From a virus, in IMG/VR virus record IMGVR_UViG_3300023109_003600, positions 1 through 64,000 of that record: a stretch of DNA of 64,000 nt; one strand, 5' to 3'. The notes under the pieces are model-generated. The model did no database searches. It saw nothing but the letters and a program-made list of their open reading frames with translations, and was not told the origin of the DNA. Positions 1-9,154 of this stretch are shown here, piece by piece (within the stretch, counting starts at the first letter, position 1; every line of letters starts with the position of its first letter). The position numbers and the translations under genes were made by a program.

Positions 1-365
1 CACTCACCTGGGGGACCTGGAGGGCCTGGAGGACACTCACCTGGAGGGCCTGGAGGACCTGGAGGAGATTCACCTGGAGGACCTGGAGGACCTGGAGGAC
101 CTTCGGGACATGGAGGACACTCACCTGGAGGACCTGGAGGGCCTGGAGGAGATTCGCCTGGAGGACCTGGAGGACCTGGAGGACCTTCGGGACATGGAGG
201 ACACTCACCTGGAGGACCTGAAGGGCCTGGAGGGCCTTCTGAACCTGGAGGACCATCTGAACCTGGAGGGCCTTCAGGCCCTGGAGGTCCTTCGGGACCT
301 GGAGGGCCTTCGGGACCTGGAGGGCCTGGGGGTCCTGGAGGGCATTCCTCACATGGAGGAGCTAC
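1..365 (-). repeat. Collagen-type Gly-Pro-Pro coding repeat
   Basis: On the minus strand this stretch encodes uninterrupted Gly-X-Y triplets, mainly [12 protein letters not shown] and GPPGES, with Cys-containing breaks such as ECPPCPEG. At DNA level it is a tandem array of 9-base units. A longer unit of about 84 bases recurs: the same 10-base word starts at 101 and at 185. The array continues past the window edge. It is the C-terminal part of the gene starting at 2846, and the GGACCTGGA pattern on the plus strand is only its complement. Confidence 0.9.
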
Positions 366-2846
366 TCCTTCATCGCAACAAGCAGACCTTCCAATGACTA
401 AAGCATTTCTTCCATTCTTGCCCCAATCTTCTACTTCTGCATTTTCATGTTCGTTAGCATAACTTCCGTAAACTTTACAAAGATCGCTTTCTACTAAAAC
501 TGGATCTGCAACCAAAAAATAAGCAGAATATTCTCTTACTTCGTCATTACAACCTTCGCATATTTCACTTTCGCATTCTTCACAATCTTCTTTTCCTCTT
601 GTGCAAGGAGGACTGTCATAACCTTCTTCAATTTTTCCTTTGCTATCTGTGCGAGTAGCATCAAAATAAACCCTTTGAAATCTAACTGGCAAACCTAATC
701 TCGGTGATCCTGGCCATGGGGTTGGTGGATCTCCGCCTCCTGGACCTTCATTATCGCCTTTTTGCCAATAAAGATCTAACGTGCTGAAGTTTAGCAAGTT
801 TTTAGGGGGTACTGCTTCTGGCTTGCATTGATCTTCCCAGTTGTATTCATACCCTGAACTAACAGGACTAGATCTTCCTGGCCCTCCAGAAGGAGAACCT
901 CCTCCTCCTGAAGACGGATTACCTGGGCTTCCTGGAGCAGCAAAAGGTGCTGGATCTTGACCTGAAGGAGCTGGAGTATTTACTCCTCCAGTACTAGTGG
1001 GAAATTGTGGGTCGCCAGAAGTATTAGTATTTGTTTGACCTTCTATTAAATCAATTAGCCAAGTTTTTCCTGTTGTTGTAGTCCCTCCTGAATCTACACC
1101 TGTATAAGCTCCTTGATCACTATCCTCTGTGTCTGCAAGTACGTTAGATGCGAAATTCATTCCTCGACTATCGTTTGTGTATTGCTTTCCGTTGCTTGCA
1201 AAATCAGATAAGAATGAATTTGTATTTTTGAAGTTTTTTAAACCGAATGCTGTACTACTACTTACTTGCCCAGAAACATTAGAAGAAGTTGTTCCATTAA
1301 AAAATTTAGCAATGTATTGGTCTAGCCCAGAGTTTTTGTCCCCTCTTTGATTATCAAACTGATTTTTCATCCAAAGGGTTAAGTGTTTAATACCCAAAGA
1401 TGAAACTTGCTGCTTTATTAAATAATCTAAATATCTTACTGCAATTATTCCTCCAGAGTACTCTATCGTAAAATCCCATTGTCCATCACCTACTTGTCCT
1501 GGTGAAAGCGGATTCTGTCCAGCCCACCTGCCTTGACCTTTTGGACCCACCGAATCAACAAGGGTTTGCACTGGATCTGGATAATTGGCATTTTGAAGCA
1601 TTGAGTAATTGCTTTTTAACCTACTATCTCCTCCACCTAAAAATTCTGCAAGCCCTTCATTAAACCAATTTGCATAAGTCCAATATTGATAACCATTAGG
1701 ATGAATTAATAAATCTCTTCCTAGTACATTTGCGAAGTAAGAATTTTGAGCCTGAAAAAGGTGGACTAGTTCATGTAATATTGTGTGATAAAAATCATGT
1801 TTTTTTCCTGAATTTATTTGTCTTAATGCAGAGGGCATATCTACAGCCATTTCCACTACCTGTCTACTTCCGTCCGCTCTAGACTCTGATAGTACGTATG
1901 CTAGCACTGATTGCATTTTAGGGTCATAAGCACCCATGCCGTTTGCGACAACTATAACGTCGTAAGGGTCTGTAGGGTCAGCTGTAAATCCAAAAGCATT
2001 AAACACAGCTTTTTCTGCCCCTGGAATTATGAGGTTTTGGAGTGAATCGTACATATCCGATTTTTCTTGACTCCAAGGGTTTTCTCCAGCCACATTGGTT
2101 AAGTCTGGGATTGGGCTGTTATATTTTACATTGCCGCCTTCTTTTCCGTTGATTCCAGTTATGCTATTGTTTAAATTAATTTTACAATCTATATAACCGA
2201 GCCTCGGTGCGCAACAACTATCCTCTAAAGATATATGTATATTACTATTTCTTATTCCGTCTGAGTCGAACGCTTCGTCCGTTAAGTAATCTGATAGAAA
2301 ACCTGTATACTTAAAATGCTTATGATCTTCATATGGGACCTCTACTGTTTCGCCTGTGTCAGTATCTACATTGGTTATAGGAAGTTTATTACCAGGAACT
2401 GTTGGTACATTGGGAGGTAATACAATGACGGGCCCGTTTGTAGAATCGCTTCCGCAAGGCTTTCCACCGCAGCATACTCCATCAATATTTGCCTGAGGTC
2501 CACATGTTCCATCTGAGCATTGCCAGTCATATCCATATCCAACTTCACAGTAGCCGTCCTTTGTCATTGCGCTGCCATTTGCTGCGCAAAAATATTGGCC
2601 TCCACAACATATTATTTTAGGTGGTGGTGGCGAACATTCACAATGACTCCATGGTCCGCCTGGCGGGCAGATCGCTTGAACCTTTACTTGAAATAAGGTT
2701 AAAGCCCTATTGTCATCCGCACCATTAATTTGATAACCATCTTCAACTAAAGATTGATCTACTTCAGTAAACTGAACATAAGGACGAAGAACATTAAGTT
2801 CTGTTTCGCCTTCGTCGAAGAATTGGAATGATGGGTTTTGTGCCAT
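1..2846 (-). CDS. Zincin metallopeptidase domain protein with collagen-like tail (C-terminus beyond window)
   Basis: An open frame runs from an ATG at 2846 off the left edge (948 codons visible, no stop). The N-terminal part is Cys-rich (residues about 55-120). HELVH at residues 358-362 is an HExxH zinc site, and NEGLAE at 396-401 supplies a plausible third ligand, E397, as in gluzincin-like (MA clan) peptidases. A low-complexity Gly/Ser/Pro stretch follows. From about residue 828 the chain is collagen-like Gly-X-Y repeat. Collagen-like repeats are common in phage fibres. Combining them with a zinc protease suggests a virion appendage that cuts a host-surface protein, or one that self-processes. 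No signal peptide is visible. Peptidase activity is inferred from the motif pair only. Confidence 0.75.
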   Translation of the reverse strand, partial: MAQNPSFQFFDEGETELNVLRPYVQFTEVDQSLVEDGYQINGADDNRALTLFQVKVQAICPPGGPWSHCECSPPPPKIICCGGQYFCAANGSAMTKDGYCEVGYGYDWQCSDGTCGPQANIDGVCCGGKPCGSDSTNGPVIVLPPNVPTVPGNKLPITNVDTDTGETVEVPYEDHKHFKYTGFLSDYLTDEAFDSDGIRNSNIHISLEDSCCAPRLGYIDCKINLNNSITGINGKEGGNVKYNSPIPDLTNVAGENPWSQEKSDMYDSLQNLIIPGAEKAVFNAFGFTADPTDPYDVIVVANGMGAYDPKMQSVLAYVLSESRADGSRQVVEMAVDMPSALRQINSGKKHDFYHTILHELVHLFQAQNSYFANVLGRDLLIHPNGYQYWTYANWFNEGLAEFLGGGDSRLKSNYSMLQNANYPDPVQTLVDSVGPKGQGRWAGQNPLSPGQVGDGQWDFTIEYSGGIIAVRYLDYLIKQQVSSLGIKHLTLWMKNQFDNQRGDKNSGLDQYIAKFFNGTTSSNVSGQVSSSTAFGLKNFKNTNSFLSDFASNGKQYTNDSRGMNFASNVLADTEDSDQGAYTGVDSGGTTTTGKTWLIDLIEGQTNTNTSGDPQFPTSTGGVNTPAPSGQDPAPFAAPGSPGNPSSGGGGSPSGGPGRSSPVSSGYEYNWEDQCKPEAVPPKNLLNFSTLDLYWQKGDNEGPGGGDPPTPWPGSPRLGLPVRFQRVYFDATRTDSKGKIEEGYDSPPCTRGKEDCEECESEICEGCNDEVREYSAYFLVADPVLVESDLCKVYGSYANEHENAEVEDWGKNGRNALVIGRSACCDEGVAPPCEECPPGPPGPPGPEGPPGPEGPPGPEGPPGSDGPPGSEGPPGPSGPPGECPPCPEGPPGPPGPPGESPPGPPGPPGECPPCPEGPPGPPGPPGESPPGPPGPPGECPPGPPGPPGE

Positions 2847-2922
2847 TTAAGAGATAAAGAAGAGTGCAAACTATTATATACACTTTTCTCGATCCCTAAA
2901 GTCTTATTTTACATAATATAAA

Positions 2923-3741
2923 CTATTTAATTAAACCAAGTAATATTCTTGCTTCTTTAGCTGGAATATCTTCGAATGAAGACCAGTTTTTAATTTCTTC
3001 ATTTCTGTATTTATCTTCTGCCCATAAAGTTCTTAGATAGTCTTTAAAATCGTTGAAATTTGATATGCCTTTATCTCTTTCTAGGTGAGATAATAGCAGG
3101 GAATTTGGGGATAAAGTATTTGATGTTTGGGTACTTGGCGCAAATTGAGTTGAGTTTTTATCTGATTTATCTATCTCATCGTCCCCTACAATGTGAACAT
3201 TAAGGAAATTTCGAACACATCTAACGAAAGCTCTATTACAAGCAATGGTTTCTAGGAATTTAGTTGCAAAACTGCTTGTATTATTTAGTGTTGCGTTTGC
3301 CATATCTTCAAAATATATCTCTTGATTTCCTGTTTCGTAATTAGGTATAAAAGAAATTCCACAAGAAACCGCTACGTGATCTTGTTGACATTTTACAGTT
3401 TGATAGCTAATATTTGTGAATCCCCTTAGTTTTGCTAATTCTTTTATGCCTGAAAGCTTAATCAGGAGTTGATTGTCTCTCAAACCTTTGATCGACTTAG
3501 GCATAGGTTTTTTATACATATCAAAATGAGATTTATTTGGGAAGAGGTGTTCTTCTTTGATCATTGCTCTCCAGTTTATTGAGCCGTCTTCATTGAATTC
3601 GTACTGGACGTTTTTAAGTAAGCCATGCTCATCTCTTTGGTAGGCGGCTGGCCCTTGAGAATTATCTATTCCTACAGGTCCTAGTGGGCCTGATTCTCCT
3701 ACTGGACCTTTAATACCTTCTTTTTCTTTTTTGTTAGTCAT
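2923..3741 (-). CDS. Possible single-strand annealing (Rad52/Erf-like) protein with short collagen-like N-terminus
   Basis: The protein has 272 aa. Residues 9-24 contain a short Gly-X-Y run (GIKGPVGESGPLGPVG). The centre (about 90-195) has a repeated beta pattern ending in a helix, 'ETIACNRAFVRCVRNFLN', which resembles the conserved 'ETRAxxRAL' helix of Erf/Rad52/Sak-type annealing proteins. The C-terminal 60 residues look helical. A recombination role would fit a genome that also carries SSB- and RecA-like genes, but the match is by eye and weak. It overlaps the next gene upstream (3734-4846) by 8 bases, so the two are probably co-transcribed. A virion protein is the alternative reading because of the collagen-like start. 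Confidence 0.4.
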   Translation of the reverse strand: MTNKKEKEGIKGPVGESGPLGPVGIDNSQGPAAYQRDEHGLLKNVQYEFNEDGSINWRAMIKEEHLFPNKSHFDMYKKPMPKSIKGLRDNQLLIKLSGIKELAKLRGFTNISYQTVKCQQDHVAVSCGISFIPNYETGNQEIYFEDMANATLNNTSSFATKFLETIACNRAFVRCVRNFLNVHIVGDDEIDKSDKNSTQFAPSTQTSNTLSPNSLLLSHLERDKGISNFNDFKDYLRTLWAEDKYRNEEIKNWSSFEDIPAKEARILLGLIK

Positions 3742-4846
3742 TTAATTTGAAAAGTTTAAATTCTTCTAATTCGTTTGCAAATTCTTGAGTTGGTTTAATT
3801 TTTTCAAAAGATTTAGACATTGGGATATTTTCTAGCCAATTTGATTCGCTACTGTATTGTTTACCTTTTGACATAATTACTTTAGAAGATTTATAATAAA
3901 CTTCATTATTACATATAGATTTAAGAATGTCAAGGTTTTTCTTTCTATCTTCAAACTCTATAATATAGTCTATATGTTTTAACCTGATTTTCTTGAGGTT
4001 TTTTGTGTCATTTGTTATGAGTTTTACTGGTTTATTAATTGAGGATAATTCTATTAATTGTTCTTTGCTTGTTTCGTTAGATACTTCAAATATAATTGAG
4101 TGTAAATTTTTTGAGATTGTTGGGTTTAGTAGGTATTTAATATCTGGGAGTTTTTTACATTTTAAGATGCAGCTGTTGTTTGCAATTAAGTTCATTATGT
4201 TATTTATACTAAAGTGAATATCAGCTCTGATTGTTAAGAATTGTTTTGCTATTGGATGTTCTCCAAGTTTAAAATCTGGAATACATTCTATTCTTTTGTT
4301 TTCATAATTTAATCCCTTCCTGATAGGTTCTATTCGAGATAATTCAGATTTAATATTAAACTGTTTTATTATTTTTCTGCAAATTAACTCTGGGAAACAA
4401 TATATTCCTTTATTAATAGTGTTCGTTGTTTTATTATGTTTAGTTACGTGCAAGTCGTATAAATCCTCTTGATATAGAAATATGTTTTTAGTGTTTAATT
4501 GGTTTGCTATATGGCAAGCATATGGATTGTTTGTTATTAATAATTCTGAGTACCGTATTAAATTATTAAGTTGCTGTAAGGGTATTTTATTAAGCTGCTT
4601 TGCTTGGAATATTGGCACATCAGTCGGATTAATTTTAAATTGTATAAGTTCAACGTCTATTTGAGATAGATAAGGAAAGATGATAGCAGATAGTTCATCA
4701 GCGCTGTCGTAGGATTTTAACCCTTCTCTTATGTTATTTTCTATGAGTATGTATTTTTTTGCAGGGGGCGGAAAAAACCTTTCGTAAACAAAAGGAGGTT
4801 CGGGTTTTAAACCTGTTGATAGGGATAGTTTTTCTAAAATATTCAT
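3734..4846 (-). CDS. GT-B-like protein, possible C-terminal half of a family 9 glycosyltransferase
   Basis: The protein has 370 aa. Residues about 85-130 (SELLITNNPYACHIANQL, then NIFLY) resemble the nucleotide-sugar binding segment of heptosyltransferase-type GT9 enzymes ('DtGxxHlAaAlgxPvvaly'). No matching N-terminal Rossmann half is present here. A segment that looks like that half lies at the C-terminus of the upstream gene (4846-6747), and the two genes are joined by a TAATG stop/start overlap. The C-terminal 160 residues are not recognised. Activity is uncertain because the usual catalytic Asp region cannot be placed with confidence. Confidence 0.4.
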   Translation of the reverse strand: MNILEKLSLSTGLKPEPPFVYERFFPPPAKKYILIENNIREGLKSYDSADELSAIIFPYLSQIDVELIQFKINPTDVPIFQAKQLNKIPLQQLNNLIRYSELLITNNPYACHIANQLNTKNIFLYQEDLYDLHVTKHNKTTNTINKGIYCFPELICRKIIKQFNIKSELSRIEPIRKGLNYENKRIECIPDFKLGEHPIAKQFLTIRADIHFSINNIMNLIANNSCILKCKKLPDIKYLLNPTISKNLHSIIFEVSNETSKEQLIELSSINKPVKLITNDTKNLKKIRLKHIDYIIEFEDRKKNLDILKSICNNEVYYKSSKVIMSKGKQYSSESNWLENIPMSKSFEKIKPTQEFANELEEFKLFKLND

Positions 4847-6747
4847 TAGAAGTTATTAACTTGAGATAGAATTAACTTTTCTGATTTTTCTGAAACTATA
4901 TTATCTATATTAAAGAAACACTCGAAATTATTTATTAAATCTTTACTAAGTACATTCCTATCTGGGTCTATGATGCATTCTATGTCGGTATTATTTTTTA
5001 AAATATCTTCGTAGGTTTCTGGGCAGAAGAAAATGATTTTTGAGTTTATGTATTTATTTTCTTTTTTGATTGAACTTATTAGACTTGAACCAAGCAATAC
5101 ATTGTATTCATTCTTTATAGCCTGGATTCCTATTACCTTGTTAGACTTAATTAGTTCTTTTATTTTAATTTTATTTTCTGAATTTTTGATTTCCATTGAG
5201 CATATGTCTTTAAATTTTTTAATTAATTGCTCTCTTGGAACCCCTTCTATTAGTTTCTCAAGCCAAAATTGCGCATCTTTATCGTGTTGGGTTTGGTAGA
5301 CCCCTAGCATGTTTTTATATATATCAATTACCCAATCTAGGTCATTTAATCCTTCTTTGGGTTTGTAGTTAATATTTAATTTTCTATCTGGGAAGTTGAA
5401 GTTATATTCTTTTTTAGGCATTTTGCTAATGATTTCTTCTAATTTTTTTCCTATAATTTGAGGAGAATAGTTTTTTATGATGAAATCTCTAGATTTTTTA
5501 CCTAAATTGTCTTTAGTTTTTTTATCCATCTTTAGTACTTTTGTTAAATGCCTACAAATTGAATCTGGGGATGTGCTAGCTTTTATGAATTGAGTCGTCT
5601 GCTCCCTGAATTCAGACCAGTCCAGAGCGAACCCTCCTGAGTCTGGCTTGCACATATCTGTTCCACAGCTATAGTTTGTTGATAAGGTAATTAATTCCGT
5701 GAGTTTTGCTTCCTGTATGGGTATTTCTTGCCCTCCAGATGTAAATGGGTGGCAGTATACATCCATTAAGTTATAAATTTCATTTAATTGTTTTTCTGTT
5801 GGACCGTCTTTTACAGTTATAGTACTTAAAGTTTTTTTTGATTGGCAAAATGGACAATCTTCGTTTTTTGTAGTGAACGGTTTTATAGAATATTGCTTAC
5901 AGCTTTTACAGAAGTAGGTTGTTAATACATCGTTTTGATTTATTCCGTTTTCCATCATTAAGGATGTTATGTCCCACCCTTCGTGCCAGCCAGTGTGAAG
6001 TAGTAGTTTTGGCGGTTGCTTGAATTTGTTTTTGTCTTTAAATAGTTTAAACCCTTTAAGTAGATTGGGTACGCTTTTCCTTAGTTGATTCCTGAACACA
6101 AAACCTATTATGAATTCATCTGAGAGTTGGTGGTTCGACCTTAATGATTGTTTTTTATCGTTCGATAATTTAAAGAAGTTTTTAGTCTCTACTGCGCCAT
6201 GGAGGTGTTTTGCGTGGTTAACCCCTTTATTGATTAATTCATCGCTAGCAAATGAGGCCCAAGTATAGTAATGCTCTATTTGTTTTCCGAGGTTTATAGC
6301 TTCTGGAAAAATGGGTAAACTGTCTAAGGTCGTCCATATCATGCAATTTATTTTATTCCACCAAGGTTTATTTGTTAACTCCATTAGCGCCCAGATATCT
6401 TCAGCTCCGATATATATATCTGGCTTCTCTCGTTTAATTGCTTCATCTATATTGAGTAGCCCATAAGACATTTTTTTACTAAGGTCTGGATCACTATTGT
6501 TTCTTGCAATCTCCTTGGGGTCAGAAGGACCAGAACCTATACATCTCCATGGAAGGCTCTTTAATGTTGGGTCATTTTTCTTATAGGAGTTTGCATACTC
6601 CACGATCTCATACCTTCCCGTTTCACATAAATATTTTAATATGTTTTTGCAGTTTTTTCCAAAGCCTGATAACTGTCTTGAGTGGCAACTGTGAAAGAAG
6701 ATTTTCTTCTTAGAAAGGGGCTGATTCTGCATCTGCGCTTGACTCAT
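4846..6747 (-). CDS. Multidomain glycosyltransferase (GT4-like) with inserted zinc ribbon and DUF4214-like region
   Basis: The protein has 633 aa. Residues about 14-440 form a GT-B glycosyltransferase with the family 4 signature (GGQEIPIQEAKLTE, a long E-x7-E motif). A four-cysteine zinc ribbon (C280, C283, C298, C301) is inserted between the two Rossmann domains, which is unusual for the family. Residues about 475-525 (YQTQHDKDAQFWLEKLIEG) resemble DUF4214, a linker seen in bacterial glycosyltransferases. The last 100 residues look like the N-terminal Rossmann half of a GT9 enzyme. The start overlaps the upstream gene by 38 bases; a Met at residue 6 (6732) is an alternative start. It probably acts on a viral or host-surface glycan. 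Confidence 0.7.
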   Translation of the reverse strand: MSQAQMQNQPLSKKKIFFHSCHSRQLSGFGKNCKNILKYLCETGRYEIVEYANSYKKNDPTLKSLPWRCIGSGPSDPKEIARNNSDPDLSKKMSYGLLNIDEAIKREKPDIYIGAEDIWALMELTNKPWWNKINCMIWTTLDSLPIFPEAINLGKQIEHYYTWASFASDELINKGVNHAKHLHGAVETKNFFKLSNDKKQSLRSNHQLSDEFIIGFVFRNQLRKSVPNLLKGFKLFKDKNKFKQPPKLLLHTGWHEGWDITSLMMENGINQNDVLTTYFCKSCKQYSIKPFTTKNEDCPFCQSKKTLSTITVKDGPTEKQLNEIYNLMDVYCHPFTSGGQEIPIQEAKLTELITLSTNYSCGTDMCKPDSGGFALDWSEFREQTTQFIKASTSPDSICRHLTKVLKMDKKTKDNLGKKSRDFIIKNYSPQIIGKKLEEIISKMPKKEYNFNFPDRKLNINYKPKEGLNDLDWVIDIYKNMLGVYQTQHDKDAQFWLEKLIEGVPREQLIKKFKDICSMEIKNSENKIKIKELIKSNKVIGIQAIKNEYNVLLGSSLISSIKKENKYINSKIIFFCPETYEDILKNNTDIECIIDPDRNVLSKDLINNFECFFNIDNIVSEKSEKLILSQVNNF

Positions 6748-7294
6748 TTTTGCTGTAGTCTTGATTTTTCATTTTTTGCATTTCGACCGCGTTTCTTTCT
6801 GAAAATATTTTCTGTAAGATAAATCTCATGAACTCTAATAAACATTGTGATTCGCCTGGTTCTAGACCAATACCAAACAGTTGATTACCGTTTCTAGTAA
6901 AACTTATGGAGAATGCATCAACTGTAATCCATTTTTCCTCCCACTGCCCTGAGTCTGAATTTTTGAAAGATTTTTTTGCTTTCTTATCCCAAGGACTTAA
7001 TTTTATTACAGTTTTATCTTCTCCGAAACTATGAAACGTAGAGTATTCTTTCCTGTTTTTTATGGCATGAATAATTTCGCCACACTCAAACTCGTTAAAT
7101 TTTATAATTATATTCTTTTCTGGATTCTTTGAGTTTTGCGCGAAGTAGCCTTGTTTCTTTCCGCTGTCCCACGAATGCTGCTTAATCGCTTTAGCGTATA
7201 AAGTTGTCTGATTGTTCTTTTTATCTAACCCAGCCTGAAAGCTGAATCCGCAACCCGTATTTTTTGAGTTTGGTTTGTATAGTGATAGGCTCAT
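6710..7294 (-). CDS. Putative ssDNA-binding protein with two PC4/whirly-like segments
   Basis: The protein has 194 aa and two similar beta-sheet-plus-helix segments, about residues 8-85 and 120-165. The first contains 'KFNEFECGEIIHAIKNRKEYSTFHSF' split over its helix, and the second 'FSISFTRNGNQLFGIGLEPGE' followed by a helix. This layout resembles PC4/whirly-fold proteins that bind single-stranded DNA. The C-terminus is acidic and ends in F, as in many SSBs. The identification rests on overall pattern only. It is the first gene of a leftward group and is divergent from the fibre-like gene at 7350. Confidence 0.35.
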   Translation of the reverse strand: MSLSLYKPNSKNTGCGFSFQAGLDKKNNQTTLYAKAIKQHSWDSGKKQGYFAQNSKNPEKNIIIKFNEFECGEIIHAIKNRKEYSTFHSFGEDKTVIKLSPWDKKAKKSFKNSDSGQWEEKWITVDAFSISFTRNGNQLFGIGLEPGESQCLLEFMRFILQKIFSERNAVEMQKMKNQDYSKNESSADAESAPF

Positions 7295-7349
7295 ACAGAT
7301 AATATTATTATGAATATATAAATCTAGTTTTTTGTGTATAATATAGGGT

Positions 7350-8387
7350 ATGAATTTAATTCAAATAAAACAAATTGACGGATTAACTACAACCTTGAAT
7401 TCTTTAGCAAAGGGGTTGTTTGATTTAGAGGAAGAAGTTTCTGGTCAGTTTGAGTGGACTAATAGAATTTATGACTACGTGGAATTAATTCCTGGTAATG
7501 GAACTGGGATTTTTGGTCATTATGCTAATTTTTATGGACCAGTTGATGGTGCTTCAGTTCAGTTTGATAACGAGTTAGATTTTGTTAATAATACGGGAGA
7601 TTTTAACAACGTTAAACTAGGTATAGAGCAAGGTAATTTTTTAGTACAGGGCAATATTTATTCAAATGAAATTCATGCAAATAAAATTTTCGCAGATATT
7701 ACTGGTAATAATGTAGAAACGAATGATATGACTTCCTATTCTTACACTTATAAGGATAGGACTACGGGTAGAACTATGGATGTGATGGAAGAGATATCTC
7801 CTGGCGTTGAGTATTATCCCGCTAGCACTAACTTTCCTGTATATATTGGTGATCAAGAATATTTATCGGTTTTTGATAACGAGGGTGCAGGGGGATACGA
7901 GTTTGATATTATCCTACCAAGTAATCCTAAAGCTGGCCAGAAAGTAATGATTAAAACAATGGGTACTGGAATTGGTCAATTTCCTAAAGGTTTAAATTCA
8001 TATCATGTTTCTCCCAGTTACGAGTTTGAAACTATTGATGGCAATAGAAATTGGTCTATAACAGGAAACTATGGTTATGTTGAGTTATTATACAATGGAG
8101 TGCTTGGTAAAGAATGGAGTTTATTGCGGGCTAGCCCAGGAATGTATGATTATAAGCATGGGGTTGAGCCAGATAAGCAATTATTAAATACTCCTTTTGA
8201 AATGTTATCCCCAAGAATAGATCACACTCTAGCACAATTTGAAATACTTAGCCAAGAATTTGCCACTCTTAGTGGGATCGTTAATCAAAACAGCTTACTT
8301 TCTGAGCAGAATAGAATCCTGAGCGAGCAGAATCAATATTTATCAGAGATTAATTCGGGACTTATATACGAAATACAAAACCCTTAA
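7350..8387 (+). CDS. Fibre- or baseplate-like virion protein
   Basis: The protein has 345 aa and is rich in Gly, Asn, Tyr and short beta-strand patterns. An N-terminal helical segment (residues 1-35) is followed by beta-rich repeats. From about residue 285 there is a C-terminal coiled-coil-like stretch containing repeated 'LSEQN' units. Such proteins typically form trimeric phage fibres. It stands alone on the plus strand between leftward genes. A TATAAT box at 7337-7342 lies 7 bases before the ATG, with no good -35. The virion role is inferred from composition; I recognise no named family. Confidence 0.5.
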   Translation: MNLIQIKQIDGLTTTLNSLAKGLFDLEEEVSGQFEWTNRIYDYVELIPGNGTGIFGHYANFYGPVDGASVQFDNELDFVNNTGDFNNVKLGIEQGNFLVQGNIYSNEIHANKIFADITGNNVETNDMTSYSYTYKDRTTGRTMDVMEEISPGVEYYPASTNFPVYIGDQEYLSVFDNEGAGGYEFDIILPSNPKAGQKVMIKTMGTGIGQFPKGLNSYHVSPSYEFETIDGNRNWSITGNYGYVELLYNGVLGKEWSLLRASPGMYDYKHGVEPDKQLLNTPFEMLSPRIDHTLAQFEILSQEFATLSGIVNQNSLLSEQNRILSEQNQYLSEINSGLIYEIQNP

Positions 8388-8405
8388 CTTAGGGTTTAGT
8401 TTTTT
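8378..8405. terminator. Shared bidirectional terminator between convergent genes
   Basis: AAACCCT at 8378-8384 pairs with AGGGTTT at 8391-8397 around a 6-base loop. It is followed by a T-run on the plus strand (8400-8405) and by TTTTG on the minus strand. The stop codon of the rightward gene (8385-8387) and that of the leftward gene (8389-8391) both fall within the loop and stem. Confidence 0.7.
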
Positions 8406-8760
8406 CGCAGGATCCAGAGGTGATTAATGTAGAGCATTCGTCTGGATTAGAATTATCATTATAGGACTTACAGCATCCTCTAGAGAGCATTACATTCATT
8501 GTTTCTAGAGAATGGTCTAGTCTAAAATTAGTGTTCAGCATTAATTTTATTAAGAGTTTTTTCGTGCATTTTACTGAGAGAGCGTCCCATGTCTCAATAG
8601 CTTTCCTGATCGCAATAAGTTCGTATTTATCTAACTCCTCTTCTTCTAGATGAGATCCGTCGAGTAAGCTAATTATCTTATCATTGTCTTCTTCGTTATC
8701 CTCCATGAGATCCACTAAAGTTTTAGTATCTCCTGGAGCGTTTGAAATTTTATTAGCCAT
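8389..8760 (-). CDS. Hypothetical protein, acidic N-terminus and Cys-rich C-terminus
   Basis: The protein has 123 aa and is not recognised. The first 45 residues are acidic and helical. Residues 48-92 are mostly helical, and the last 30 carry five cysteines, including a CC pair. It follows the FmdB-like gene with a 1-base stop/start overlap, so it belongs to the same leftward operon as the protease genes. Its stop lies in the shared terminator hairpin. No function can be assigned. Confidence 0.6.
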   Translation of the reverse strand: MANKISNAPGDTKTLVDLMEDNEEDNDKIISLLDGSHLEEEELDKYELIAIRKAIETWDALSVKCTKKLLIKLMLNTNFRLDHSLETMNVMLSRGCCKSYNDNSNPDECSTLITSGSCEKTKP

Positions 8761-9152
8761 TAATCAAGTTTAATTTTTACATGTTTATTTTCAAAAACTT
8801 TTTTACCTGCATTCTTTGTTGGGTCCTGCATTCCTCCTCTAGTCTTACTGTAATCAGAATGCATTTTTTCTTTTACAGGGTCTATCCCTCCATTTTGTCT
8901 AGCTCTCATTTCTGACATTTCTGCGCTTTTGTCCATCATATCTCCAACGCTACCTTTCATATTTTTTGTTTGATTAACAAAGTCTGCATTATTCCAAGGA
9001 TCGCAAATTTTATTAGAAGAAATTTGGGATGTGCAAAAGACCCTTTTCCATTCTGTATTTCTTTCGTCTACGTAAACGTGATCTTCATTCATGGTTTGCA
9101 CAACTTCTATCACTTCTTCTGTTTCGGGATGCATATACATGTAAATTGGCAT
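8760..9152 (-). CDS. FmdB-like small protein without zinc cysteines (copy 1)
   Basis: The protein has 130 aa. The first 45 residues (MPIYMYMHPETEEVIEVVQ, then a WKRVF strand) follow the beta-hairpin pattern of FmdB-type small regulatory proteins, which are frequent in phages, but the CxxC zinc ligands of that family are absent. The same domain occurs in the 81-aa protein at 10333-10578, with shared spacing MPxY, HP, QxM, EHxYxDE and WxRVF. The remaining 85 residues are hydrophilic and low-complexity. It lies directly downstream of the subtilisin-like gene at 9155-10336, mirroring the second protease/FmdB pair. The name reflects the fold pattern, not a demonstrated function. Confidence 0.5.
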   Translation of the reverse strand: MPIYMYMHPETEEVIEVVQTMNEDHVYVDERNTEWKRVFCTSQISSNKICDPWNNADFVNQTKNMKGSVGDMMDKSAEMSEMRARQNGGIDPVKEKMHSDYSKTRGGMQDPTKNAGKKVFENKHVKIKLD

Positions 9153-9154
9153 AT

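Noticed and set aside
1-365. Possible CRISPR-like or satellite repeat array
   Set aside because: The repeats have no spacers and keep a coding Gly-X-Y frame on the minus strand.
110-397. Plus-strand open frame rich in Leu-Glu-Asp repeats
   Set aside because: It is the complement of the collagen-like repeat of the minus-strand gene; its regular composition comes from the repeated DNA.
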